Positions 6,242 through 12,741 of a stretch of 25,977 nucleotides of DNA are shown in pieces. How positions within the stretch are numbered: position 1 is the first letter of the stretch; the number at the start of each line of letters is the position of its first letter. The notes beneath the pieces are model-generated. The model did not search any database, was not told the origin of the DNA, and saw only the letters and a list, made by a program, of their open reading frames with translations. The translations under genes and the position numbers were made by a program. Source of the stretch: Dokdonella_A sp039926025 (GTDB lineage: Bacteria > Pseudomonadota > Gammaproteobacteria > Xanthomonadales > Rhodanobacteraceae); NCBI GenBank assembly GCA_039926025.1, contig JBDSXV010000154.1:1-25977 (forward strand), read 5' to 3'.

Positions 6242-6427
6242 ATGAACAAAGGTGAATTTGTAACCGGCATGCTCGTTCAGCCACTCGGCAGCAGTCAGGT
6301 CATGTCGCTCGGTGGCACGCCGGACGCGTGGGTTTGCACGTGGACCGCGAACGGCCAAGAGATGTCGAAGAGCTTCAAGCCTGAAGAGCTTGTGTCAGCT
6401 GGCACGCAGCGCGATCAAAAGCGGTAA
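6242..6427 (+). CDS. YodC/DUF2158-family small protein
   Basis: This 61-residue protein starts at an ATG preceded by CGGGAGATCGCA, a strong ribosome-binding site. It fits the DUF2158 pattern: an N-terminal GEFVTGMLVQPLGSSQVMSLGG (compare the family's GD.V.LKSGGP.MTV), a central WVCTWTANG strand, and the F.PEELV end (SFKPEELVSA). Members are short SH3-like beta proteins of unknown function, common on phages and plasmids. It is likely co-transcribed with the 82-aa gene upstream. Confidence 0.75.
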   Translation: MNKGEFVTGMLVQPLGSSQVMSLGGTPDAWVCTWTANGQEMSKSFKPEELVSAGTQRDQKR

Positions 6428-6438
6428 CGCTTGATCTC

Positions 6439-6735
6439 GTGGCGCTCCGACAAGCCATGATGACCGATACCGCGATGGAAGTTTGCGAGCTGGTGCCGCA
6501 CAACTGCGCCGGCTGCGGATTCTGGACCGCAATGGAGATCAGTCGCACCCGCGAAGGCTGGACGCGTGAATGCACCCACTGCGGGAACAAGGCACACGCG
6601 ACCGGCAGCGATCGATCGTTTCGATTGTTCGCGGACGCGATGAGGCGCTTTCGAGAGCAGGCGTCCGTGCAGTTTCCGGATCTGGCGCGGCTGAATACGC
6701 GCGGTGCTCACGTTTCGTTTCCGCCCAGCCCGTAG
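6439..6735 (+). CDS. Small zinc-ribbon-like protein (up to 98 aa)
   Basis: The longest frame uses GTG at 6439. ATG at 6457 or 6460 (MMTDTAMEVCELV) is as plausible, as neither has a good ribosome-binding site. The protein carries CAGCGFW (CxxC) and, 22 residues later, CTHCGN (CxxC), a typical four-Cys zinc ribbon, with WTAMEIS and GWTREC between. The C-terminal part is a basic helix (SFRLFADAMRRFREQ). Function unknown. It closes the run of small phage genes 12 nt after the DUF2158 gene. Confidence 0.5.
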   Translation: MALRQAMMTDTAMEVCELVPHNCAGCGFWTAMEISRTREGWTRECTHCGNKAHATGSDRSFRLFADAMRRFREQASVQFPDLARLNTRGAHVSFPPSP

Positions 6736-6745
6736 CCACCGAAGA

Positions 6746-6778
6746 TTCAAGGCGCGGCGGCAGGCGATGAAGGATTGA
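6746..6778 (+). pseudogene. Remnant matching the 3' end of the 82-aa gene
   Basis: This stretch encodes FKARRQAMKD and a stop, against FKARRQAMKE and a stop at 6197-6229. A few codons upstream (RR before F against DR) are also compatible. It suggests that a paralogue of the 82-aa gene once ended here. Confidence 0.3.
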
Positions 6779-6787
6779 CCGAAATAC

Positions 6788-6808
6788 GGCGGGAATTCCT
6801 ATTCCGCC
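6788..6808. terminator. Hairpin at the convergent end of the phage genes and the TIR gene
   Basis: GGCGGGAAT (6788-6796) pairs with ATTCCGCC (6801-6808) with one bulged G and a 4-nt loop. It covers the TIR stop codon. There is no strong T-run on either side, so termination efficiency is doubtful. Confidence 0.35.
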
Positions 6809-7539
6809 CTCGGAAGAGCGTGGCGCGGTGAGGTAGGTGGGCCTTCTTCGTACTTTCGCAACACTTCGCGGTCTACGGTGGCTGGCCGATCTCGAATGAA
6901 CTGCATCGCCTGAGCGATAAGATTTTCAGATCCTTGCGTTGAAAATACAGCTCCAGGAGTCGCCTCTCGCTGCAAAATGGATTTTATCGACCTTGTAGCT
7001 TCAAGGATCTCTTCGATCATGCTTTCGGGAGAGCGAGTGGGGCTCTGCGCAGCGTCGTCAGGGAGAGAGTTGAGCGCGTCTTCGAGCGCGGGCCACCAAG
7101 TGGCAAATGACCGCTCCAAATTTTTGGATAGAAGGCCTCTGTCCCCTGATGCAACGTTGATGCTTTGAACAATTGCAAGCATGCCCGCCTGGTCAAGCGT
7201 CTTTGCTTGAAATTGCGCCAATGGCCCTGCCGCCAGCGCTGACGGGCCGAATCGGATCAGCAAAGGGCAAATGAAGGACTGATCAGCGATCGACTTTGCG
7301 ATCGCACCGGCCTCAAACAGGATCCATGGGGCAGTTTGATTTGTTGCGGTTAGGCAAATTATGCCGAACTTCGACTCACGCAAGCGCCCCTCGATCTCGT
7401 TACTCCAGCGTGAGCCGGCATTGATGTCTTCCGCAGACATCCACGGTTTCACCCACTGCATCACGTCTGGAAGCCATGTACGTAGTGCCGATGCGACAGC
7501 TTTGCTCTGCGTGCCTGACCAACTCAAAAATACATCCAT
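6799..7539 (-). CDS. Stand-alone TIR-domain protein, candidate NAD-depleting defence effector
   Basis: I start this gene at the ATG at 7537-7539, which follows AGGGGGAAGCAC, rather than at the longer frame that runs into tRNA-Phe. The 246-residue product begins directly with a TIR fold: MDVFLSWSG (strand A), helix SKAVASALRTWLPDVM, WMSAEDINAGSRWSNEIEGRL, GIICLTATNQTAPWILFEAGAI. Glu76 in LFEAGA is at the usual place of the catalytic Glu of TIR NADases. Residues ~85-165 are a conserved extension (ICPLLIRFG..., PLAQFQAKTLDQAG, ERSFATWWPALEDAL), followed by a helical tail (MIEEILEATRSIKSIL). Bacterial TIR proteins of this type are found in anti-phage systems. No sensor gene (Thoeris ThsA or Argonaute) is adjacent, so it acts alone or its partner is lost. 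Confidence 0.85.
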   Translation of the reverse strand: MDVFLSWSGTQSKAVASALRTWLPDVMQWVKPWMSAEDINAGSRWSNEIEGRLRESKFGIICLTATNQTAPWILFEAGAIAKSIADQSFICPLLIRFGPSALAAGPLAQFQAKTLDQAGMLAIVQSINVASGDRGLLSKNLERSFATWWPALEDALNSLPDDAAQSPTRSPESMIEEILEATRSIKSILQREATPGAVFSTQGSENLIAQAMQFIRDRPATVDREVLRKYEEGPPTSPRHALPRAE

Positions 7540-7746
7540 GTGCTTCCCCCTTTGTCTAGCTTCATGGGACACCCAAGGGACAACGCCGTCAAGAATCCCT
7601 AAGCAACTTCCCCAAGAAGTCGCGGGCATTCGGGTCAGCAAGTCCCGCCATTCTCGATCGAGAGGGTGTGCGCGGGCTGCAGCCGGACACATGCCGGACA
7701 TGAAATGTCTGACTGACTGGCGACGTTGCGTAAGTGCTTGATCTAA
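7540..7746. other. Gap between the TIR gene and tRNA-Phe (island junction)
   Basis: No gene is supported; frames through here are shadows. Minus-strand TTGACG at 7601-7606, preceding the TIR start, could be a -35 box, but no good -10 is seen. The stretch holds TCTCGATCGAGA (7652-7663), a perfect palindrome, and closely spaced CCGGACA-type direct repeats at about 7682-7701, which might be recombinase or regulator sites. Confidence 0.4.
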
Positions 7747-7822
7747 TGGTGGCCGGGGACGGAATCGAACCGCCGACACGGGGATTTTCAATCCCCTGCT
7801 CTACCAACTGAGCTACCCGGCC
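7747..7822 (-). tRNA. tRNA-Phe (anticodon GAA)
   Basis: Read on the minus strand, the 76-nt gene starts GGCCGGGTAGCTCAGTTGG and ends GTTCGATTCC...CCGGCCACCA. The 7-bp acceptor stem (GGCCGGG/CCCGGCC), D-arm, anticodon arm GGGGATTGAAAATCCCC with GAA at the centre, T-arm and encoded CCA are all present. The 3' end faces the accessory region, the usual orientation for island integration. Confidence 0.97.
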
Positions 7823-7872
7823 ATGCTGTGACGCTTGCGTGCAGTCGTGGAACGACCGCAGCGGGGCCGCGT

Positions 7873-7901
7873 ATTAGAGCCGCGCCCCGCGATTCCGTCA
7901 A
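7873..7901 (-). promoter_or_regulatory. Promoter of tRNA-Phe
   Basis: On the minus strand TTGACG (7896-7901) and TCTAAT (7873-7878) are separated by 17 bp. A GC-rich discriminator (CGCGGCCCC) follows, typical of stringently controlled stable-RNA promoters. It lies about 50 bp upstream of the mature tRNA. Confidence 0.75.
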
Positions 7902-7990
7902 GCCGAACCTGTGTTTTCGTGCTGTGGCCGCGTTGCAACGGCCTGCGGCGGTCGTGCATCTCCTGTTCCGACCCCGTGACTTCCGGCCTG

Positions 7991-8040
7991 TTGCGTCGGT
8001 CGATCCTTTCTACTACAACTGTAGTACGACATTTGTAGAA
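7991..8040 (+). promoter_or_regulatory. Promoter and BlaI-type operators of the repressor/peptidase operon
   Basis: TACTACA-AC-TGTAGTA (8011-8026) is a perfect 7-bp dyad of the TACTACA..TGTAGTA class bound by BlaI/MecI proteins. A weaker overlapping copy, TACGACA-TT-TGTAGAA, spans 8025-8040. A candidate promoter, TTGCGT (7991-7996) with 17 bp to TACAAC (8014-8019), puts the -10 box inside the first operator, so the repressor should shut off its own operon. Confidence 0.8.
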
Positions 8041-8051
8041 GAGTGCTTTCG

Positions 8052-8441
8052 ATGAGCAAACGCGCCGATGTGACCTTGAGTGAACTGCAGATCGCGTTGA
8101 TGCGCGTGCTCTGGCGCCGCGGTGAAACCAGCACGGCGGATGTTGCAGCCGAGCTTGCGCAGGATCGCGGGCTCAAGCACACGACGATCGCAACCTTGCT
8201 CACGCGGTTGGAAAAGCGCGGTGTGGTCGCGCAGCGTCGTGACGGGCGCCAGTTGTTTTATCGCGCGATGGTCGAGGAGGCGGATGTGCGTCGCTCGATG
8301 GTGGCCGATCTAATCGGCGCCTTGTTCGCTGGCGATGCGCAGGAGCTGGTCGCGCATCTGGTGCAGGAATCGGAGATCGCGCCGGGCGACCTGGCGAAGG
8401 TCAAGCGTCGTCTGGCACGGGGAGATCACGATGCAAACTGA
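8052..8441 (+). CDS. BlaI/MecI/CopY-family transcriptional repressor
   Basis: The 129-residue product from ATG 8052 has the family's N-terminal winged helix: LSELQIALMRVLWRRGETSTADVAAEL, then LKHTTIATLLTRLEKRGVV (recognition helix), and the QRRDGRQLFYRAMV wing. A C-terminal dimerisation helix region (RRSMVADLIGALF... LVAHLVQE) follows. A GTG at 8043 would add three residues; ATG is preferred. Such repressors are cleaved or released on a signal passed by a membrane M56 peptidase. The peptidase gene overlaps this one by 11 bp, and matching operators lie in front. The signal is unlikely to be a beta-lactam here (see next gene). Confidence 0.9.
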   Translation: MSKRADVTLSELQIALMRVLWRRGETSTADVAAELAQDRGLKHTTIATLLTRLEKRGVVAQRRDGRQLFYRAMVEEADVRRSMVADLIGALFAGDAQELVAHLVQESEIAPGDLAKVKRRLARGDHDAN

Positions 8442-10875
8442 AATCGTTGCAGCCTGGTTGCTGACTCTCGCGTTGCATGCGGGCGTGTTGCTGGCCGCTG
8501 CTTGGGCGCTCGATCGCGGTGCGCTGCGCGCGCGTCCGGCGTGGCGCGAATTGCTCTGGCGTGTCGCGCTGTTTGGCGGTTTGTTGACCGCGACAGCGCA
8601 GACCTTGATGGTCATGCCGACGTCGGCGCGTTTCATCGTTTCGCGCGCGGAAACATCCATTGCGCAAAGACCGGCAGCGAGCGAGTCGCCGCAGGCGATC
8701 ATGACACAGAGCGAATCGCACACGGTTGCGGACTCCGGTGCTGTCGCGACCCGTGAAATCGCCATGACACGCACGCGGGCATCGACGGACGTTGCCGCGC
8801 GAAGCACGGCGTACGCGTTGCCCTCATGGTCGGGGTTGTCGTGGCCGACTGCCATGGTGGTGGCGTGGCTCGCGGGTGTCTTGCTGGTTCTCGCGCGATT
8901 GTTCGCATCCTGGCTGCGTCTGGAACGCGCGCTTGCGCGTGCGATACCGCTGCATGACGCCGCAATCGCGACGGCCGCTGCAGCGCTTGCGATCCAGGCG
9001 CGCACGCTGACGCCGCGTCTGGCCGTGCTCGATGAGCTGGCCAGTCCGATCGCCGTGCGTGGTCGCTGCATCGCGTTGCCGCGCTGGGCGCTCGATCTGC
9101 TCGATGCCGAACAGGTGCGCGCCATGCTCGCGCACGAGACGGCGCATCTGGCACGGTGCGATCCGGCATGGAAGGTCGTGACGGCTGCGTGGTGCGCGCT
9201 GCTGTGGTTCCTGCCGCTGGTCACGCTCGCGCGTCGCCGGCTCGACGAAATTGCCGAGCTTGCCTGCGACGCCTGGGCTGCGCGCCATCTCGGCGACGGT
9301 CGCTTGCTGGCCGAATGCCTTGCCGAGTGCGCGCAACGCAGCGCCGGCTTTGACCCTGAACTCGCGCCGGCGATGGCGCATCGCGATTCGCCGCTGTTGC
9401 AGCGGATCGACCACTTGATCGAGGGAACTCCCATGAATATCAGTATTTCCATGCCGCGTGCGGGAATCGTTGCGGTGCTTTCGCTGGCGCTGGCGGTCGC
9501 GTTCCTGCCGGGCTTCGGTGTGTCGTCCGTATCGGCGCAGCCAGCGGTCGCGCCACCTCCACCACCGTCAGCGCCTGCGCGGCCTGCGCCGTCGCCGCCG
9601 GATCCGCCTGTGCCGGCACCGCCGCTGCCCCTACCGCCGCCGCCGCCACCGCCACCGCCACCGCCACCGCCACCGCCGCCTACGGATGGCAAAGGCCATC
9701 ACGTGCACATTTCGGCCGATGTCGACCTGTTCGGCGAGAAGCACGAATTCACCAGTGTCGAAGTCAGCGACAAGGGGCACAGCTTCCGCGCAAAAATCAA
9801 CGGCAAGATTGCCTTCACCGACAACGAGGACGACATCGCGCAACTCAGCGACGGCGGCAAGGCGAGCTTTGGAGAAACCAACGCCGGCGTGCAGCGCCGC
9901 GTCGATTATGCAAGCCGTGGCGGCAAGATCGAGCAGCACTATTTCGTTGGCGATCGTGAGCAGGCCATCGATGCGGATGCACGCCAGTGGATCAGCGGCA
10001 TCATTGCCGTCGTCGTACGCGAAACCGCACTCGGTGCGCAAGCGCGCGTCCAGCGCCTTCATGCCAAGGGCGGCGCAGGCGCAGTCCTCGACGAAATCGG
10101 GCGCATCAGCTCGGGCTATGCGCGCGGCGTGTACATCAAGGAACTCGCAAGCATCGGCAAGCTTTCTTCCGCCGACGTCACACGTGCGCTGGGCCTCATC
10201 GACGGCATCGACTCCGACTACGAGCGTCGCAATGCGCTGGCAGCGCTTGCCGCCGCGCAACCGTTCGATGCCGCCCAGCAACAACTGGTGCTCGATCAGG
10301 CAGTGAAGATCGACTCGGACTACGAACGTGCGGAACTCCTCGTCGGCATGTTGCCCACGCTGGCCGGCAATCCGAACTTGCGCAAGGCCTGGGTCAACGC
10401 GGCGACCGGCATCAAGTCCGACTACGAACATCGCCGCACGCTGGCCGCGCTGCTCGACAAGACGCAGCTCGACGACGCCACCCTGGCGCAGATCATCGAG
10501 GGTGCAAAATCAATCGGCTCGGACTACGAGCGCCGCGAACTACTGGTTGCTGCGGTCAGGGAAATCGCCGATGCGGATCGCATCGCCGTTCCCTACGCTG
10601 CGGCTGCCGGCGACATCGGCTCGGACTACGAGCGGCGTGAAGCGTTGATGGCGCTGATCCAGGCGCCGAAGTTTGGTGCGACCGGTACGGGCGCGGTGCT
10701 CGACGCCGCGCAGAAGATGGGTTCGGACTACGAATGCCGCGAAGTGCTGGTCGCGCTCGCGAATGCGATGCCCAACGATGCGGCGCTCATTTCGCGTTAC
10801 CGCAATGTCGCGCGCCGGTTGTCGGAATCGGAACGCGGCGCCGCCGAACGCGCGCTCGATCATTTCGAGGGCTGA
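8431..10875 (+). CDS. M56 (BlaR1-like) membrane metallopeptidase with seven 34-residue SDYERR repeats
   Basis: ATG 8431 follows GGGGAGATCACG and lies within the end of the repressor gene. The 814-residue product starts with membrane helices (IVAAWLLTLALHAGVLLAAAWAL; LLWRVALFGGLLTATAQTLMV; ~residues 133-158) and the zinc site HETAH (235-239) with ELACD (276-280), as in BlaR1/MecR1 peptidases, then a further helix near 350. A proline tract (~residues 370-417) links to a small probable beta domain (~420-520) on the outer side. The C-terminus is a ladder with S of SxY at residues 561 (degenerate, SSGYARG), 595, 629, 663, 697, 731 and 765, exactly 34 apart, with consensus I(G/D)SDYERR.(A/L)L. There is no penicillin-binding sensor domain. 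Inferred role: envelope sensor that inactivates the adjacent repressor. Confidence 0.88.
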   Translation: MQTEIVAAWLLTLALHAGVLLAAAWALDRGALRARPAWRELLWRVALFGGLLTATAQTLMVMPTSARFIVSRAETSIAQRPAASESPQAIMTQSESHTVADSGAVATREIAMTRTRASTDVAARSTAYALPSWSGLSWPTAMVVAWLAGVLLVLARLFASWLRLERALARAIPLHDAAIATAAAALAIQARTLTPRLAVLDELASPIAVRGRCIALPRWALDLLDAEQVRAMLAHETAHLARCDPAWKVVTAAWCALLWFLPLVTLARRRLDEIAELACDAWAARHLGDGRLLAECLAECAQRSAGFDPELAPAMAHRDSPLLQRIDHLIEGTPMNISISMPRAGIVAVLSLALAVAFLPGFGVSSVSAQPAVAPPPPPSAPARPAPSPPDPPVPAPPLPLPPPPPPPPPPPPPPPPTDGKGHHVHISADVDLFGEKHEFTSVEVSDKGHSFRAKINGKIAFTDNEDDIAQLSDGGKASFGETNAGVQRRVDYASRGGKIEQHYFVGDREQAIDADARQWISGIIAVVVRETALGAQARVQRLHAKGGAGAVLDEIGRISSGYARGVYIKELASIGKLSSADVTRALGLIDGIDSDYERRNALAALAAAQPFDAAQQQLVLDQAVKIDSDYERAELLVGMLPTLAGNPNLRKAWVNAATGIKSDYEHRRTLAALLDKTQLDDATLAQIIEGAKSIGSDYERRELLVAAVREIADADRIAVPYAAAAGDIGSDYERREALMALIQAPKFGATGTGAVLDAAQKMGSDYECREVLVALANAMPNDAALISRYRNVARRLSESERGAAERALDHFEG
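9634..9680 (+). repeat. CCGCCA/CCG microsatellite encoding a proline run
   Basis: Tandem CCGCCA and CCG units encode about 16 consecutive Pro in the linker of the M56 peptidase. Length variation in steps of 3 or 6 would keep the frame and change linker length. Confidence 0.85.
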
Positions 10876-10887
10876 ACGAAACGTGAG

Positions 10888-10956
10888 GCGTGGAGCCGCG
10901 AATGCGCCACGCTTGCGTCGATCCATCCGTATGCTGCGTCTGTGAGATAACGCAGC
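10888..10956 (+). promoter_or_regulatory. Two hairpins between the peptidase and DUF6491 genes
   Basis: GCGTGG (10888-10893) pairs with CCACGC (10907-10912), and GCTGCGT (10933-10939) with ACGCAGC (10950-10956). Neither has a T-run. The second ends 14 nt before the next ATG and could influence its translation. Confidence 0.4.
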
Positions 10957-10970
10957 GCAGGACATCGGCC

Positions 10971-11375
10971 ATGAAAAAATACGCGATCGCAGGGTTCGTC
11001 GCATTGTCGGTGCTGACAGCAGGCTCTGCGCAGGCAGATACACGCGCGACGCAGCAGAAGAGTCTCGAAAAATTTACGCCTTACCTGCAGGCGCCCGTCG
11101 ATGATTTCCAGTATTGGTCGCTGTACAAGTGGCAGCTGGTCGGGCCCGAGAAAATCGTTGTGTGGACAACGATCAAGGACGCCTACCTGCTCACGCTGGA
11201 AACACCATGCCCGCGACTGGAGTGGGCGCATGGTCTCAGCCTCACGTCAAAGCAGTCGCACCTGATCGCCAAGCGCATCGACTTCGTCAGGTTCGCACGC
11301 GACCGCTGCCGCATCGAGGAGATTCAGCCGATCGATGTCAAGCGCATGAACGCGGAGCGCAAGGGTTCGAAGTGA
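10971..11375 (+). CDS. DUF6491-family exported protein
   Basis: The ATG at 10971 is chosen because it opens a clear signal peptide: MKKYAIAGFVALSVLTAGSAQA, cleavage after AQA. AGGA lies about 11 nt upstream. The mature ~112 residues match the DUF6491 layout seen in Xanthomonadales: DDFQYWSLYKWQLVGPEKIVVWTTIKDAYLLTL, PCPRLEWAHGLSLTSKQSHLIAKRIDFVRFARDRCRIEEIQPID. Two conserved Cys (in TPCPRL and RDRCRI) probably form a disulfide. Function unknown, periplasmic. The gene stands alone, converging with yggX. Confidence 0.75.
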   Translation: MKKYAIAGFVALSVLTAGSAQADTRATQQKSLEKFTPYLQAPVDDFQYWSLYKWQLVGPEKIVVWTTIKDAYLLTLETPCPRLEWAHGLSLTSKQSHLIAKRIDFVRFARDRCRIEEIQPIDVKRMNAERKGSK

Positions 11376-11384
11376 TCGCTGCGC

Positions 11385-11660
11385 TCAGTTCCCTTCGGGC
11401 GCAACGTAACCTGCCGGTGCTTCCGAACCATCGCCAAAGAAATACTTTTCCATTTCGGCGGCGATGAAGGTGCGCGTCGTTGCGTCGAGCGGATTGAGGC
11501 GGTTCTCGTTGATCAGCATTGTCTGGTGCGCGAGCCAGGTGGCCCAGGCTTCCTTCGAGACGTTTTCGTAGACGCGCTTGCCGAGTTCGCCCGGCCAGGG
11601 TGCGAACGCGAGGCCTTCGCCTTCGCGGTCGAGTTTCACGCAGTGGACGGTACGGGGCAT
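11385..11660 (-). CDS. yggX: YggX-type Fe(II)-trafficking / oxidative damage protection protein
   Basis: The start MPRTVHCVKL is chosen at the ATG 11658-11660, which follows AAGGAATGCAC; the longer upstream frame overlaps mutY. The 91 residues match YggX almost end to end: TVHCVKLDREGEGL, FAPWPGELGKRVYENVSKEAWATWLAHQTMLINENRLNPLD, FIAAEMEKYFFG. The conserved Cys of the N-terminal VxCVKL motif is present. YggX proteins help protect Fe-S clusters and limit oxidative damage in the cytoplasm. It lies 10 nt after mutY, the same pairing as in E. coli, and fits functionally since MutY is an Fe-S enzyme repairing oxidised DNA. Confidence 0.95.
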   Translation of the reverse strand: MPRTVHCVKLDREGEGLAFAPWPGELGKRVYENVSKEAWATWLAHQTMLINENRLNPLDATTRTFIAAEMEKYFFGDGSEAPAGYVAPEGN

Positions 11661-11670
11661 GTGCATTCCT

Positions 11671-12741
11671 TCAAGACAGGGATTCGAGTAGCTTGCGTAC
11701 GGGTGCGGGCAGACCGAGTGAATCGAGCTGCTCGCGCGAGTACCAAGCGCGATCGGTATCGTCGCCAACGCGGTCGACATTCGGCACGCCAGCAAGCAGC
11801 AGTGGCGTGATACGCAGATGATAGTGGCTGAAGGTGTGGATGAAGCTGGCGAGCAGCATCGGATCCCTTGCATCGACGGCGTAGCGCCCGTGTAGCTCGG
11901 GTATTGCGGACGATGCGTCGTCGATTTCCGGCAGGCTCCACAAGCGCGCCCATACGCCCGTCGGCGGACGACGTTCGAGCAGCACGCGATCCTGCGCGTC
12001 GCGCACCATCAGCATGGTGGTTGACCGCGTCGGTATCGCGCGCTTCGGTTTCGACTGCGGAAGCATGCCGGTGAGGCCATCGCGCAGCGCAACGCAGCCG
12101 CTCGCCACGGGGCAACGAACGCATTGTGGCCGCGTGCGCGTGCACAGCGTGGCACCAAGATCCATGATCGCCTGCGTGTAGTCGGCAATACGTCGATGCG
12201 GCGTGTGTTCCTCGGCATGCACCCACAACGCGCGTTGCGCGGCGGTGCCGCCGGACCAGCCATGCACGCCATGCCAGCGCGCGAGCACGCGACGCACGTT
12301 GCCGTCGAGGATCGCATGACGTTCGCCGAAGGCCTGCGCTAGGATCGCCGCAGCGGTCGAACGGCCAATGCCGGGCAGGTCGGCGAGGGCGTCGATATCG
12401 CGTGGCAGGGCGCCGGCATGTCGTTCGATGCAGATCTTCGCAGTGCGATGCAGGTTGCGCGCGCGACTGTAGTAACCCAGGCCCGACCACAACGCGAGAA
12501 CCTGATCCTCCGGCGCGGCGGCGAGATCGGAAAGCGTCGGCAGCGCCTGGACGAAGCGCTCGAAGTAGGCGATTACCGTGCGCACCTGGGTTTGCTGCAG
12601 CATCACTTCGCTGAGCCAGACACGATACGCGTTGCGTTGTTTTTGCCAGGGCAGGTCCTTGCGCCCATGCAGGTCGTACCACGCGAGCAGTTCGTCGGCA
12701 AAGTCGCCATGCACGCCGGGATCGATCGATTGAGCGTTCAC
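11671..12741 (-). CDS. mutY: A/G-specific adenine glycosylase MutY
   Basis: GTG at 12739-12741 is the start; it overlaps the preceding stop as GTGA. The 356-residue protein has catalytic Glu45 (WLSEVMLQQTQV), the HhH-GPD motif LPGIGRSTAAAILAQAF (~122-138), catalytic Asp146 (AILDGNV) and the [4Fe-4S] ligands Cys200, 207, 210 and 216 (C-x6-C-x2-C-x5-C). A C-terminal NUDIX-like domain (TTMLMVRDAQDRVLLERRPPTGVWARLWSLPE) recognises 8-oxoG. The enzyme removes adenine mispaired with 8-oxoguanine. It is in one transcript with ftsY, the AsmA-like gene and yggX, judging by overlaps. Confidence 0.97.
   Translation of the reverse strand: MNAQSIDPGVHGDFADELLAWYDLHGRKDLPWQKQRNAYRVWLSEVMLQQTQVRTVIAYFERFVQALPTLSDLAAAPEDQVLALWSGLGYYSRARNLHRTAKICIERHAGALPRDIDALADLPGIGRSTAAAILAQAFGERHAILDGNVRRVLARWHGVHGWSGGTAAQRALWVHAEEHTPHRRIADYTQAIMDLGATLCTRTRPQCVRCPVASGCVALRDGLTGMLPQSKPKRAIPTRSTTMLMVRDAQDRVLLERRPPTGVWARLWSLPEIDDASSAIPELHGRYAVDARDPMLLASFIHTFSHYHLRITPLLLAGVPNVDRVGDDTDRAWYSREQLDSLGLPAPVRKLLESLS

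Noticed and set aside
7540..7791. Extended N-terminus of the TIR protein running into tRNA-Phe
   Set aside because: The frame reads through the tRNA gene, while ATG 7539 has a strong ribosome-binding site and starts directly on the first TIR strand.
8310..9692. Long minus-strand frame (460 codons) with a glycine run
   Set aside because: It lies wholly opposite the M56 peptidase gene; the glycine run is the complement of the proline-coding microsatellite.
8052..10875. Beta-lactam-inducible BlaI/BlaR1 resistance operon
   Set aside because: There is no penicillin-binding sensor domain and no beta-lactamase gene nearby.
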